A DNA stretch of 64,000 bases from Pseudomonas marvdashtae (GTDB lineage Bacteria > Pseudomonadota > Gammaproteobacteria > Pseudomonadales > Pseudomonadaceae). Below are positions 18,145 to 27,249 of this stretch, piece by piece (positions within the stretch are counted from its first letter, which is position 1; the number at the start of each line of letters is the position of its first letter). Below the pieces are notes generated by a model. The model did no database searches. It was not told the DNA's origin and saw only the letters and a program-made list of their open reading frames with translations. The position numbers were made by a program, and so were the translations under genes. The stretch covers positions 1,518,001-1,582,000 of the forward strand of contig NZ_JABWQX020000001.1 of the NCBI RefSeq assembly GCF_014268655.2, read 5' to 3'.

Positions 18145-18920
18145 GTTCCGAATTGCGCCCCAACCTGATTGCCCTCAATACCATCGTGTACCGGGAAGTC
18201 CGGCGCTTCATGCGGATCTGGCCGCAGACCCTGCTGCCGCCGGCCATCACGATGGTTCTGTATTTCGTCATCTTCGGCAACCTGATCGGCCGGCAGATCG
18301 GCGACATGGGCGGCTTCACGTACATGGACTACATCGTGCCTGGGCTGATCATGATGTCGGTGATCACCAACTCCTACGGCAACGTCGTGTCGAGTTTCTT
18401 CGGCAGCAAGTTCCAGCGCTCGATCGAAGAACTGATGGTCTCGCCGGTTTCGCCTCACACGATCCTGATCGGCTTTACCTTGGGCGGCGTGCTGCGAGGG
18501 CTGGCGGTGGGTTTGATCGTGACGCTGCTGTCATTGTTCTTCACTGACATGCAAGTGCATCACCTGGGGTTGACGATCCTGGTTGTGGTTCTGACGGCCA
18601 CGATCTTTTCGTTACTCGGTTTCATCAACGCCGTGTTTGCGCGTAACTTCGATGACATTTCCATCATCCCGACCTTCGTGCTCACGCCGTTGACCTACCT
18701 GGGCGGAGTGTTCTACTCGATCTCCCTGCTGCCACCGTTCTGGCAGACCGTATCGCTGGCCAACCCGGTGCTGCACATGGTTAACGCTTTCCGCTACGGG
18801 ATCCTTGGGGTTTCGGACATTCGCATCAGTATTGCGATTACGTTCATGGTGGTGGCGACTGTGGTGCTTTATGTAGGATGCGCGCGGTTGTTGGTGAGTG
18901 GGCGGGGGATGCGGACTTGA
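18141..18920 (+). CDS. ABC-2 type exporter, permease subunit (YadH-like)
   Basis: 259 residues with six predicted membrane helices and the ABC-2 signature region SIEELMVSPVSPHTI (about 94-108). It contains the typical LTPLTYLGGVFYSISLLPPFWQ stretch before the last helices (given here only to locate it, about 190-211). It forms the channel with the overlapping ATPase gene product. A terminator follows 37 bases after the stop. Confidence 0.93.
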   Translation: MSSELRPNLIALNTIVYREVRRFMRIWPQTLLPPAITMVLYFVIFGNLIGRQIGDMGGFTYMDYIVPGLIMMSVITNSYGNVVSSFFGSKFQRSIEELMVSPVSPHTILIGFTLGGVLRGLAVGLIVTLLSLFFTDMQVHHLGLTILVVVLTATIFSLLGFINAVFARNFDDISIIPTFVLTPLTYLGGVFYSISLLPPFWQTVSLANPVLHMVNAFRYGILGVSDIRISIAITFMVVATVVLYVGCARLLVSGRGMRT

Positions 18921-18957
18921 GCCGGTAGTTTCATGCGCCACCGTCTCGAGCGGAACG

Positions 18958-18986
18958 AAAAGGCCTCCAATTGTTGGAGGCCTTTT
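18958..18986. terminator. bidirectional intrinsic terminator
   Basis: AAA, stem AGGCCTCCAA / TTGGAGGCCT with a 2-base loop, then TTT. It lies between the ABC permease gene and the convergent DUF2062 gene and is usable from both strands. Confidence 0.85.
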
Positions 18987-18991
18987 GCATT

Positions 18992-19507
18992 TCACATCCG
19001 GCTTTTCTTACGCCGCCGCCACTGCCGCGTCACCCACCACCGCCAATACGCCATGGTGACAAAATACGCCAACGCGCCAAGCACCAACCCCGTCACCACA
19101 GACCCCAGCAAAAACGGCTGCCACAACGTCGACAACTGATTGGTGATCCACTCCCAGGTCAGCTCATCCGGCAGCGTCCGGGCTGGCACATCCATCAGCC
19201 AGGCACCGGTTTGATAAGTGCAGAAGAACACCGCAGGCATCGTGATGGGGTTAGTCAACCAGACCAGGCTCACCGCAATCGGAATATTGCCACGCACCGT
19301 GACGGCCAGCGCCGCGGCCAGCAGCATTTGCAAAGGGATAGGCAGAAACGCGGCGAACAGGCCGACGGCCATCGCCCGCGCCACTGAATGGCGATTGAGG
19401 TGCCAAAGGTTCGGATCGTGAAGCAGGGTACCGAGAAAGCGTAAGGACTTGTGTTCCCGAATGCTCGCTGGGTCAGGCATGTAACGTTTGAATAGGCGCC
19501 GGGGCAT
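18992..19507 (-). CDS. DUF2062 membrane protein
   Basis: 171 residues from ATG 19507, preceded by GAGAAG. The family signature is clear: RHSVARAMAVGLFAAFLPIPLQ (about 42-63), then helices at about 65-90 and 125-155, and WLTNPITMPAVFF. The tail is strongly basic (RQWRRRKKSRM). DUF2062 proteins are small inner-membrane proteins of unknown function. The gene diverges from comEC. Confidence 0.85.
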   Translation of the reverse strand: MPRRLFKRYMPDPASIREHKSLRFLGTLLHDPNLWHLNRHSVARAMAVGLFAAFLPIPLQMLLAAALAVTVRGNIPIAVSLVWLTNPITMPAVFFCTYQTGAWLMDVPARTLPDELTWEWITNQLSTLWQPFLLGSVVTGLVLGALAYFVTMAYWRWWVTRQWRRRKKSRM

Positions 19508-19651
19508 AAGGCTTCTCGGTGGGATCAAAGCAGTCAGGTCGCAAGTATGTCCGGATTCTACGGCCGGCAGATTCAGACTTTGTGACAATTGATAACGCGC
19601 GCGGTGCCATTAACCGGCTAAGCCTGAGAGGGAACTCTCAAGGATGAGCTT

Positions 19652-21898
19652 ATGCGCAGAGCAATGGTCGCGCTTGCATCGGGGCTGCTGGCGCCGATTT
19701 TTCTACCGGTATTGCCACCGCTGTGGCTGATCGCAGCCATGTCTATCTTGGCGTTGATGGTGTTGCCATCTCGCCTTTACCCGGTGGGCTTCTTTTTCTT
19801 CGGGCTGGCATGGGCCTGTTTCTCGGCGCAGCTAGCATTGGACGACCGGTTACCCGCCGCGCTGGAAGGTGAGACCCGCTGGGTCGAGGGGCGTGTCGTC
19901 GGCTTGCCGCAACAGAGTGACGGCGTGGTGCGTTTCGAACTGGCCGACGCTCAATCCCGACGCACACGCTTGCCGACGTTGATGCGCCTGGCCTGGTACG
20001 ACGGGCCGGCGGTCAACAGCGGTGAAAAATGGCGCCTGGCGGTCAAGCTCAAAAGGCCCGCCGGGCTGCTCAATCCCCACGGCTTCGACTATGAAGCGTG
20101 GTTGCTGAGCCGGGGCATTGGCGCCACCGGCTCGGTCAAGGATGGTTGGCGGGTGCAGCCGGCCCAAGGCGCCTGGCGCGATGGGGTGCGCCAGGCGCTG
20201 GCAAGAGTCGATGCCCAGGGGCGCTCCGGCGCGCTAATGGCGTTGGTTCTCGGCGACGGTGCCGGTCTGGCCCGGGAAGATTGGCAGGTGCTGCAAGACA
20301 CCGGCACTGTCCACCTACTGGTGATCTCCGGACAGCATATCGGCTTGCTTGCCGGCCTGGTTTATCTGCTGGTGGCCGGCGCGGCGCGTTATGGCGCATG
20401 GCCGTCGCGTCTGCCGTGGCTGCCCTGGGCTTGTGCGCTGGCTTTTGCCGCTGCCCTGGGTTACGGCTTGCTCGCCGGGTTCGAGGTGCCGGTGCGGCGG
20501 GCCTGCGCCATGATCGGGCTGGTGCTGTTGTGGCGCTTGCGCTTCCGGCAGGCGAAGCCTTGGTGGGCCTGGCTGTTGGCCTTCGTTGGAGTGCTGGTGC
20601 TGGACCCGCTGGCGAGCCTGCGGCCAGGGTTCTGGTTGTCGTTTGCCGCCGTGGCCATATTGATGTTCACGTTCGGTGCTCGCCTGGGGCCCTGGCGCTG
20701 GTGGCAGACCTGGACCCGCGCCCAGTGGCTGATTGCGCTCGGCCTTTGCCCGTTGTTGCTGATACTGGGTTTGCCGGTCAGTCTCAGCGGTCCGTTGGTC
20801 AACTTGCTGGCGGTGCCCTGGATCAGCCTGTTGGTATTGCCTGCGGCGCTGCTTGGCACGGCGTTGCTGCCGGTCCCGTTCATGGGTGAAAGCCTTTTAT
20901 GGATCGCCGGTGGATTGCTCGATTTGCTATTCAAGGGGCTTGCCCTGGCAGCCGGGCGAATACCGGCTTGGGCGCCTCCCGCCTTGCCGTTATGGGCTTG
21001 GGCCCTTGCGACGCTCGGTGCTTTGTTGCTGCTGTTGCCCAAGGGCCTGCCGTTGCGGATCCTGGGTTGGCCGATGCTGTTGCTGATCGTTTTTCCTCCA
21101 CGGGAAGAAGTGCCTTGGGGGCAGGCCGAAATCTGGCAATTGGACGTTGGCCAGGGGCTGGCGGTCTTGGTGCGCACCCGTCGCCATGCCTTGTTATATG
21201 ACGCGGGGCCGCGCTTTGGTGACGCCGATGCGGGCGAACGTGTGGTGGTGCCGACGTTGCGCAAGCTCGGCGTGCGCGGATTGGACCTGATGTTGCTCAG
21301 CCACGCGGATGCAGATCACGCTGGCGGTGCTCGCGCCGTGCGCAACGGGCTGCCGACGACCCGGGTGATCAGCGGCGACCCCACTGCGCTGCCCGTCGAT
21401 CTACAGGCGGGCCCGTGCGATAGCGGTGAAGGCTGGGAGTGGGACGGGGTCAGGTTCGAGCTCTGGCGATGGGCGTCGGCTGTCGAGAGTAACCAGACGT
21501 CCTGCGTCTTGCTGGTGGAGGCCGGCGGCGAGCGATTGTTGCTGACGGGTGACATCGACACCCATGCCGAGCGCGCCTTGCTTGACGGTCCGCTGGGGGT
21601 ACCGACCCAATGGTTGGCGTCTCCGCACCATGGCAGCCGCAGCTCATCGTCGATGGCGTTGCTGACGCGCCTCCAGCCTCATTCGGTATTGATCTCCCGA
21701 GGTCGAAACAACGCATTCGGCCATCCACATCCGTGGGTGATGGAGCGGTATCGAAGGTTGGGCATGACAATCTATGACAGTGCCGAACAGGGTGCCATTC
21801 GTCTGCAGCTGGGCGCGTTCGGGCCGGCGCACATCCAAGCCGGCGAGCGTCGCTACTGGCGTGAGCCGCCACCCGCTGGCACATCGATGCAGCATTGA
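19652..21898 (+). CDS. comEC: ComEC/Rec2 family DNA-uptake channel protein
   Basis: 748 residues. The N-terminal DUF4131 (about 1-180) is followed by the polytopic Competence domain (about 190-480; LLVISGQHIGL is the family hallmark), then a metallo-beta-lactamase-like domain (about 500-720) with LLSHADADHAGG, LLTGDID and SPHHGS. ComEC carries single-stranded DNA across the inner membrane in naturally competent bacteria; whether this strain is competent is unknown. First gene of the envelope run; the following exbB-type gene starts about 95 bases later. Confidence 0.93.
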   Translation: MRRAMVALASGLLAPIFLPVLPPLWLIAAMSILALMVLPSRLYPVGFFFFGLAWACFSAQLALDDRLPAALEGETRWVEGRVVGLPQQSDGVVRFELADAQSRRTRLPTLMRLAWYDGPAVNSGEKWRLAVKLKRPAGLLNPHGFDYEAWLLSRGIGATGSVKDGWRVQPAQGAWRDGVRQALARVDAQGRSGALMALVLGDGAGLAREDWQVLQDTGTVHLLVISGQHIGLLAGLVYLLVAGAARYGAWPSRLPWLPWACALAFAAALGYGLLAGFEVPVRRACAMIGLVLLWRLRFRQAKPWWAWLLAFVGVLVLDPLASLRPGFWLSFAAVAILMFTFGARLGPWRWWQTWTRAQWLIALGLCPLLLILGLPVSLSGPLVNLLAVPWISLLVLPAALLGTALLPVPFMGESLLWIAGGLLDLLFKGLALAAGRIPAWAPPALPLWAWALATLGALLLLLPKGLPLRILGWPMLLLIVFPPREEVPWGQAEIWQLDVGQGLAVLVRTRRHALLYDAGPRFGDADAGERVVVPTLRKLGVRGLDLMLLSHADADHAGGARAVRNGLPTTRVISGDPTALPVDLQAGPCDSGEGWEWDGVRFELWRWASAVESNQTSCVLLVEAGGERLLLTGDIDTHAERALLDGPLGVPTQWLASPHHGSRSSSSMALLTRLQPHSVLISRGRNNAFGHPHPWVMERYRRLGMTIYDSAEQGAIRLQLGAFGPAHIQAGERRYWREPPPAGTSMQH

Positions 21899-21993
21899 TC
21901 TGGCTCATCGTTCTTGGCGTGTTGTCGGCCGGGCGGGTCTGCACGGCGAGTCTGTATGATAAAGTGGCGCACTTTTTCGAGGGGGCTGTCACT

Positions 21994-22629
21994 GTGTGGG
22001 AATTGGTCAAATCCGGCGGTTGGATGATGTTGCCGATCATTCTGAGTTCCATCGCGGCACTGGGTATCGTTGCCGAACGCCTGTGGACCCTGCGGGCCAG
22101 TCGCGTGACCCCGGAGCATCTGCTCGGGCAGGTCTGGGTCTGGATCAAGGACAAACAGCTGAACAAGGACAAGCTCAAGGAGCTGCGAGCCAGTTCTCCT
22201 CTGGGAGAGATTCTTGCGGCGGGCCTGGCGAACTCCAAGCATGGTCGCGAGATCATGAAGGAATGCATTGAAGAAGCTGCCGCGCGGGTCATTCATGATC
22301 TGGAGCGCTACCTCAATGCCCTGGGGACCATCGCGGCCATGTCCCCATTGCTGGGCCTGCTGGGCACGGTGCTGGGCATGATCGATATTTTCAGTGCCTT
22401 TACCGGCTCTGGCATGACCACCAACGCCGCGGTGTTGGCAGGTGGTATTTCCAAGGCCCTGATCACCACCGCCGCAGGCCTGATGGTCGGTATCCCAGCC
22501 GTGTTCTTCCACCGATTCCTGCAACGCCGCGTCGACGAATTGGTGGTGGGCATGGAGCAGGAAGCCATCAAGCTGGTCGAGGTGGTGCAGGGCGACCGTG
22601 ACGTGGACCTGGCCGGGGGCAAGCAGTGA
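21994..22629 (+). CDS. exbB: MotA/TolQ/ExbB proton-channel protein
   Basis: 211 residues from a GTG at 21994, with GAGGGGG eight bases upstream; a 244-residue ATG reading has no SD and an atypical N-terminus. Three membrane helices (about 12-35, 105-130, 145-170) and the family core AMSPLLGLLGTVLGMIDIF are present. It pairs with the overlapping ExbD gene (GTG/TGA overlap) to form a pmf-driven energising complex for an envelope process. No TonB is encoded here, so the partner is unclear; the symbol is by family. Confidence 0.88.
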   Translation: MWELVKSGGWMMLPIILSSIAALGIVAERLWTLRASRVTPEHLLGQVWVWIKDKQLNKDKLKELRASSPLGEILAAGLANSKHGREIMKECIEEAAARVIHDLERYLNALGTIAAMSPLLGLLGTVLGMIDIFSAFTGSGMTTNAAVLAGGISKALITTAAGLMVGIPAVFFHRFLQRRVDELVVGMEQEAIKLVEVVQGDRDVDLAGGKQ

Positions 22630-23054
22630 AATTCCGCCGCAAACCACGGGAAAACATCGAGATCAATCTCGCGTCGCTGATCGACGTGGTGTTCATCCTG
22701 CTGCTGTTTTTCGTCGTGACCACCACGTTCACCCGGGAGACCCAGCTCAAGGTCGAATTGCCGCAAGCGGTCAGTGGTTCGCCCGCCGAAGACCAGCAGT
22801 TGAAGAACCTGGAAGTCACCATCAGCGCCGAAGGCGCGTTCTCGGTGAACAACCATTTGCTGCCAAAAAGCGACCTGGCGAGCCTGATCGAGGCCCTGCA
22901 GAAGGAATCCGGCGGTGACACCAGCCTGCCGTTGTCCATCAGCGCCGACGGCAAGACCCCTCACCAATCCGTTATCACTGCCATGGATGCTGCCGGCAAG
23001 CTCGGCTTCAGCCACCTGCGCATGACGACGGTCGAGGCGGCGCCGGCACCCTGA
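22626..23054 (+). CDS. exbD: ExbD/TolR family biopolymer transporter
   Basis: 142 residues starting GTG within the stop region of the previous gene. A short basic cytoplasmic tail ([19 protein letters not shown]) leads to one transmembrane helix ([15 protein letters not shown]) containing the proton-relay Asp in ASLIDVVF, then a periplasmic domain. It overlaps the next gene as TGATG, so exbB, exbD and lpxK are translationally linked. Confidence 0.9.
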   Translation: MKFRRKPRENIEINLASLIDVVFILLLFFVVTTTFTRETQLKVELPQAVSGSPAEDQQLKNLEVTISAEGAFSVNNHLLPKSDLASLIEALQKESGGDTSLPLSISADGKTPHQSVITAMDAAGKLGFSHLRMTTVEAAPAP

Positions 23055-24064
23055 TGGCCATGTCCGATCGATTGCTCGCCGCGTGGTATGAAGGTCACCC
23101 GGCCCTGACGCTGTTGCGACCGCTGGAATGGCTGTATCGACGTGTGGTGAAGAGCAAGCGCGAACGCTTCCTGGCGGGCGGCGGCGAGATCTATCAACCG
23201 CCCGTGCCGCTGATCGTGGTCGGCAATATTACCGTTGGCGGCACGGGCAAGACGCCGCTGATCCTGTGGATGATCGAACATTGCCAGCGCAGTGGCTTGC
23301 GGGTTGGCGTGGTCAGCCGTGGCTATGGTGCCAAGCCGCCGCAACTGCCTTGGCGGGTCCAGGCCGAGCAGGGCGCCGACATCGCGGGTGACGAGCCGCT
23401 GCTGATCGTCCAGCGCACCGGCGTGCCGTTGATGATCGACCCTGATCGCAGTCGCGCAGTCCGCGCGCTGCTGGAAGCCGAGCCGCTGGACCTGATCCTG
23501 TCCGACGACGGCATGCAGCATTACCGCCTGGCCCGGGACCTTGAACTGGTACTGATCGACAACGCCCGCGGCCTCGGCAACCGCCGTTGCCTGCCGGCCG
23601 GTCCGTTGCGCGAACCGGTCGAACGCCTGCAATCGGTCGATGCGGTGTTGTACAACGGCGCCAGCGCCGACCGCGAAGACGGCTTCGCTTTCGAATTGCG
23701 GCCCACCGCCCTGGTGAACCTCGCCAGTGGAGAACGGCGCGCTCTCGACCACTTTCCAGCCGGCCAGGCCCTGCACGCCGTGGCCGGTATCGGCAATCCG
23801 CAGCGTTTCTTCAAGACCCTCGAAACGCTACACTGGCGGCCCATACCGCACGGGTTTGCCGATCACGCCGAATACAGTGCCCAGGCCTTGAATTTCACGC
23901 CAGCCCTGCCAGTGATCATGACGGAAAAAGACGCGGTCAAGTGCCGTGCCTTCGCCGCACCGGATTGGTGGTACCTGGCGGTGGACGCCGCGCCGTCCCC
24001 GGCCTTCGCGGCCTGGTTCGATACGCAGTTGATGCGCCTGTTGCCGGATCGGCTCTTGCCTTAG
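23054..24064 (+). CDS. lpxK: tetraacyldisaccharide 4'-kinase
   Basis: 336 residues. It phosphorylates the lipid A precursor disaccharide at the 4' position with ATP, at the inner-membrane face. The P-loop GGTGKT is at about 62-67, within [14 protein letters not shown], and [16 protein letters not shown] follows, both LpxK hallmarks. An N-terminal hydrophobic/amphipathic anchor lies around residues 5-30. It overlaps exbD by one base and is 22 bases before the Trm112-like gene. Confidence 0.95.
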   Translation: MAMSDRLLAAWYEGHPALTLLRPLEWLYRRVVKSKRERFLAGGGEIYQPPVPLIVVGNITVGGTGKTPLILWMIEHCQRSGLRVGVVSRGYGAKPPQLPWRVQAEQGADIAGDEPLLIVQRTGVPLMIDPDRSRAVRALLEAEPLDLILSDDGMQHYRLARDLELVLIDNARGLGNRRCLPAGPLREPVERLQSVDAVLYNGASADREDGFAFELRPTALVNLASGERRALDHFPAGQALHAVAGIGNPQRFFKTLETLHWRPIPHGFADHAEYSAQALNFTPALPVIMTEKDAVKCRAFAAPDWWYLAVDAAPSPAFAAWFDTQLMRLLPDRLLP

Positions 24065-24086
24065 AAATCTTTACCAGGGGAAAACC

Positions 24087-24272
24087 ATGGACACCAAGTT
24101 GCTCGATATTCTGGCCTGCCCAGTTTGCAAAGGCCCGCTCAAGCTCAGCGCCGACAAGACCGAGCTGATCAGCAAGGGTGCCGGCCTGGCCTATCCGATT
24201 CGCGACGGCATCCCGGTGATGCTCGAGAGCGAAGCCCGCACCCTGACCACTGACGAGCGCCTGGATAAATGA
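24087..24272 (+). CDS. Trm112 family protein (YcaR-like)
   Basis: 61 residues, the normal length. The CPVC motif (residues 10-13) near the start and [12 protein letters not shown] near the end are family marks. Trm112-like proteins are small zinc-ribbon-like partners of methyltransferases; in bacteria this gene sits between lpxK and kdsB and its role is unclear. A good AGGGG SD lies before the ATG, and its end overlaps kdsB by four bases. Confidence 0.9.
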   Translation: MDTKLLDILACPVCKGPLKLSADKTELISKGAGLAYPIRDGIPVMLESEARTLTTDERLDK

Positions 24273-25033
24273 CCACAGCCTTCACCGTCGTCATTCCGTC
24301 GCGTTTTGCCTCGACGCGCCTGCCCGGCAAGCCGTTGCTGTTGATCGCCGGCAAGCCGATGATCCAGCACGTCTGGGAACAGGCCAGCAAAAGCAGCGCC
24401 CAGCGCGTGGTGGTCGCGACCGACGATGCGCGCATCGTCGAAGCCTGCGAGGCGTTTGGCGCCGAAGTGGTGCTGACCCGCGAAGATCATAATTCCGGCA
24501 CCGATCGCCTGGCGGAAGTCGCCACGAAACTGGGCCTTGAGGCCGACGCCATCGTGGTCAACGTACAAGGCGATGAGCCGTTGATCCCGCCCAGCGTGAT
24601 CGATCAGGTCGCGGCTAACCTGGCGGCCCATCCCGAAGCGCGCATGGCGACCCTGGCTGAGCCGATCGACGACGTGCAAGCGTTGTTCAATCCCAACGTG
24701 GTCAAGGTGATCAGCGACCTTAATGGCCTGGCCTTGACCTTCAGCCGCGCGACATTGCCCTGGGCGCGGGATGCCTTCGCGCAAAGCCGCGACGTAATGC
24801 CCGAAGGCGTGCCGTACCGCCGCCATATCGGCATCTACGCCTACCGCGCCGGCTTCCTTCACGACTTCGTGGCCTGGGGACCGTGCTGGCTGGAAAACAC
24901 CGAAGCGCTGGAACAGTTGCGTGCCCTGTGGCACGGCGTACGAATCCACGTGGCCGATGCACTGATCGCTCCGCCGACCGGCGTTGATACCGCTGAAGAT
25001 CTCGAGCGCGTTCGGCGCTTGCTGGAGGCCTGA
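24269..25033 (+). CDS. kdsB: 3-deoxy-manno-octulosonate cytidylyltransferase
   Basis: 254 residues. It activates Kdo with CTP to CMP-Kdo for lipopolysaccharide inner core. The nucleotidyltransferase motif [16 protein letters not shown] is at residues 7-22, with [13 protein letters not shown] and [13 protein letters not shown] further on. It starts ATGA over the preceding stop and ends TGATG with the phosphatase gene, so it belongs to a tightly coupled operon. Confidence 0.96.
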   Translation: MTTAFTVVIPSRFASTRLPGKPLLLIAGKPMIQHVWEQASKSSAQRVVVATDDARIVEACEAFGAEVVLTREDHNSGTDRLAEVATKLGLEADAIVVNVQGDEPLIPPSVIDQVAANLAAHPEARMATLAEPIDDVQALFNPNVVKVISDLNGLALTFSRATLPWARDAFAQSRDVMPEGVPYRRHIGIYAYRAGFLHDFVAWGPCWLENTEALEQLRALWHGVRIHVADALIAPPTGVDTAEDLERVRRLLEA

Positions 25034-25497
25034 TGCGGGTTTTGTTTGTCTGCCTCGGCAATATCTGCCGATCGCCCACGGCCGAAGGCATCTTGCGCCA
25101 CAAGTTGCGCGAAGCCGGGTTGGACGATCAGGTGGAGGTCGCCTCCGCCGGAACCGGTGACTGGCACGTCGGCAAGGCGCCGGACAAGCGCAGCCAGGCC
25201 TCAGCCCTGCGGCGCGGCTACGATTTGTCGGCCCAGCGTGCCCGGCAAGTGTCCCGTGCCGATTTCGCCGCCTATGACCTGATCCTGGCGATGGACAGCA
25301 GCAACTTGCGCAATCTCAAAGTCCTGCAACCGACCAATGCCAGGGCTGAACTGGACCTGTTCCTGCGTCGTTACGAGGCGGAACTCGATGACGTACCAGA
25401 CCCTTACTACGACGGTGAGCAAGGTTTCGAGCAAGTGTTGGATTTGATTGAACGTGCCACGGATCGCCTGGTGGTCGAACTGAAGGGGCGGTTATGA
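25033..25497 (+). CDS. low-molecular-weight protein tyrosine phosphatase
   Basis: 154 residues. The phosphate-binding loop CLGNICRS starts at C7 (the C-X5-R signature) and the general acid lies in the VPDPYYDG loop (about 118-125). It is a cytoplasmic phosphatase, often paired with tyrosine kinases for exopolysaccharide, but no kinase is in this window. It overlaps both neighbours (kdsB and murB). Confidence 0.93.
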   Translation: MRVLFVCLGNICRSPTAEGILRHKLREAGLDDQVEVASAGTGDWHVGKAPDKRSQASALRRGYDLSAQRARQVSRADFAAYDLILAMDSSNLRNLKVLQPTNARAELDLFLRRYEAELDDVPDPYYDGEQGFEQVLDLIERATDRLVVELKGRL

Positions 25498-26513
25498 CCT
25501 TGCACGTCCAGGCGGGTGTCAGCCTCAAGCCATTCAACAGCTTTGGCGTGGATGTCAGCGCCCGGCTGTTCGCCGAAGCCCACAGCGATGCGGATGTTCG
25601 CCAGGCGCTGGCCTATGCCGCCGAGCATGCCGTGTCGTTGCTGGTGATTGGCGGCGGCAGCAACCTGTTGCTGACCGGCGACATCGACGCCTTGGTGGTG
25701 CGCATGGCCAGCCAGGGGATCCGCCTGCTCAGCGATGATGGCGAGCGGGTGGTGATCGAGGCCGAAGCCGGGGAACCCTGGCATCCCTTCGTCCAGCACA
25801 CGCTGGCGCAAGGTTGGTCTGGATTGGAGAACCTCAGCCTGATCCCCGGCACCGTGGGCGCGGCACCGATGCAAAACATCGGCGCCTACGGGGTGGAGAT
25901 AAAGGACGTCTTTGCTGGCCTCACCGCGCTGGATCGCCAGACCGGCGAACTGCGCGATTTCACCCTTGAAGAATGCGATTTCTCCTACCGCGACAGCCTT
26001 TTCAAGCAGCAGGCGGGTCGCTGGCTGATCCTGCGGGTGCGTTTTGCCCTCAGTCGTGCCGCCCATCTGCATCTGGAATACGGCCCAGTACGCCAACGGT
26101 TGACCGAGCAAGGCATCAACCAGCCGACGCCCAGCGATGTCAGCCGGGCCATCTGCAGTATCCGCAGCGAAAAACTGCCAGACCCAGCGGTGTTGGGCAA
26201 TGCCGGCAGTTTCTTCAAGAACCCGTTGGTGCCGGCCTCCCACGTGGCGCAACTCAAGGCCCGATACCCGGACCTGGTGGCTTATCCACAGCCCGACGGC
26301 CAGATGAAGATCGCCGCTGGCTGGCTGATCGAGCACGCCGGCTGGAAGGGCTTTCGCGATGGCGACGCCGGGGTGCATAAATTGCAGGCGCTGGTGTTGG
26401 TCAACTACGGCAATGCCACCGGCCTGCAACTGCTGGAGCTGGCCCGGCGCATCCAGAAGGACATTGCCGAACGTTTTCAGGTCGAGCTGGAAATGGAACC
26501 CAATCGGTACTGA
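25494..26513 (+). CDS. murB: UDP-N-acetylenolpyruvoylglucosamine reductase
   Basis: 339 residues, the type I (E. coli-like) length. It reduces UDP-GlcNAc-enolpyruvate to UDP-MurNAc with NADPH through FAD. It begins LKPFNSFGVD, followed by the FAD-binding LVIGGGSNLL, NLSLIPGTVGAAPMQNIGAYG, and GNAGSFFKNP, which carries the catalytic Ser; the C-terminal Glu is in VLVNYGNATG...EMEPNR. It is the last gene of the comEC-murB run and is followed by a hairpin. Confidence 0.96.
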   Translation: MTLHVQAGVSLKPFNSFGVDVSARLFAEAHSDADVRQALAYAAEHAVSLLVIGGGSNLLLTGDIDALVVRMASQGIRLLSDDGERVVIEAEAGEPWHPFVQHTLAQGWSGLENLSLIPGTVGAAPMQNIGAYGVEIKDVFAGLTALDRQTGELRDFTLEECDFSYRDSLFKQQAGRWLILRVRFALSRAAHLHLEYGPVRQRLTEQGINQPTPSDVSRAICSIRSEKLPDPAVLGNAGSFFKNPLVPASHVAQLKARYPDLVAYPQPDGQMKIAAGWLIEHAGWKGFRDGDAGVHKLQALVLVNYGNATGLQLLELARRIQKDIAERFQVELEMEPNRY

Positions 26514-26536
26514 ACCGCGCTTCGCAAGCGCCGGAT

Positions 26537-26593
26537 AAAACGCCCTGGACAGGCTGCACAAAACCATTCGTGCAGGATTGTGCAGGGCGTTTT
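26537..26593 (+). terminator. long inverted repeat after murB, probable terminator
   Basis: Arms AAAACGCCCTG (26537-26547) and CAGGGCGTTTT (26583-26593) are exact complements, enclosing a second pair CTGCAC / GTGCAG. The right arm ends in four Ts. Confidence 0.7.
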
Positions 26594-26778
26594 GCTTGAT
26601 CCTGGGTTAATTTAATGGGCTGACGATGCGAGCATACGCATCCCTGAGGCCCGGTGCAGACGCTTGCTCGCGTGTGCACAAGAGAGCCCGATTAGCCTGA
26701 GCCAGTCTGCGACACCGAACCGATAACCAAACGGCAGATGGCTCGACCCCATAACTCGATGACGATGCGGGCGTGCCC

Positions 26779-27249
26779 ATGATTACCCTGAAACTCAATG
26801 GAAAAGACCACCAACTGGATGTGACCGAGGACATGCCGCTGCTGTGGGCGATCCGTGACGTGGCCGGTTACAACGGCACCAAGTTCGGCTGCGGCATGGG
26901 CTTGTGCGGCGCCTGCACCATTCACATCGACGGTGCCCCCGCACGCAGTTGCATCACGCCGATCGGCTCGGTGAAGGGGCAGAACGTCAGCACCATCGAC
27001 GCGCTTCACGTCGACCCGGTCGGGCAGGTGGTGCAGAAAGCCTGGCTGGATACCGCGGTGGCGCAGTGCGGTTTCTGCCAGGGCGGGCAGATCATGTCTG
27101 CTACGGCCCTGCTCAAGACCAACCCCAACCCCAGCGACGAGCAGATCGAAGAAGCCATGGTCGGCAACCTCTGCCGCTGCGGCACTTATAACCGGATCAA
27201 GACCGCGATTCGCCAAGCCTCCACCCACCTGAAGGAGGCCAAGGCATGA
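26779..27249 (+). CDS. [2Fe-2S] subunit of a xanthine-dehydrogenase-family molybdoenzyme (IorA-like)
   Basis: 156 residues. The N-terminal plant-type ferredoxin domain has cysteines C38, C43, C46 and C58 in GCGMGLCGAC...SC. The C-terminal four-helix domain has CGFCQGGQ and LCRCGTY, which bind the second cluster next to molybdopterin. It passes electrons from the Mo subunit to an acceptor. ATG 26779 was preferred to GTG 26773; neither has a strong SD. It overlaps the large-subunit gene as ATGA. A separate FAD subunit is absent, as in isoquinoline oxidoreductase. Confidence 0.92.
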   Translation: MITLKLNGKDHQLDVTEDMPLLWAIRDVAGYNGTKFGCGMGLCGACTIHIDGAPARSCITPIGSVKGQNVSTIDALHVDPVGQVVQKAWLDTAVAQCGFCQGGQIMSATALLKTNPNPSDEQIEEAMVGNLCRCGTYNRIKTAIRQASTHLKEAKA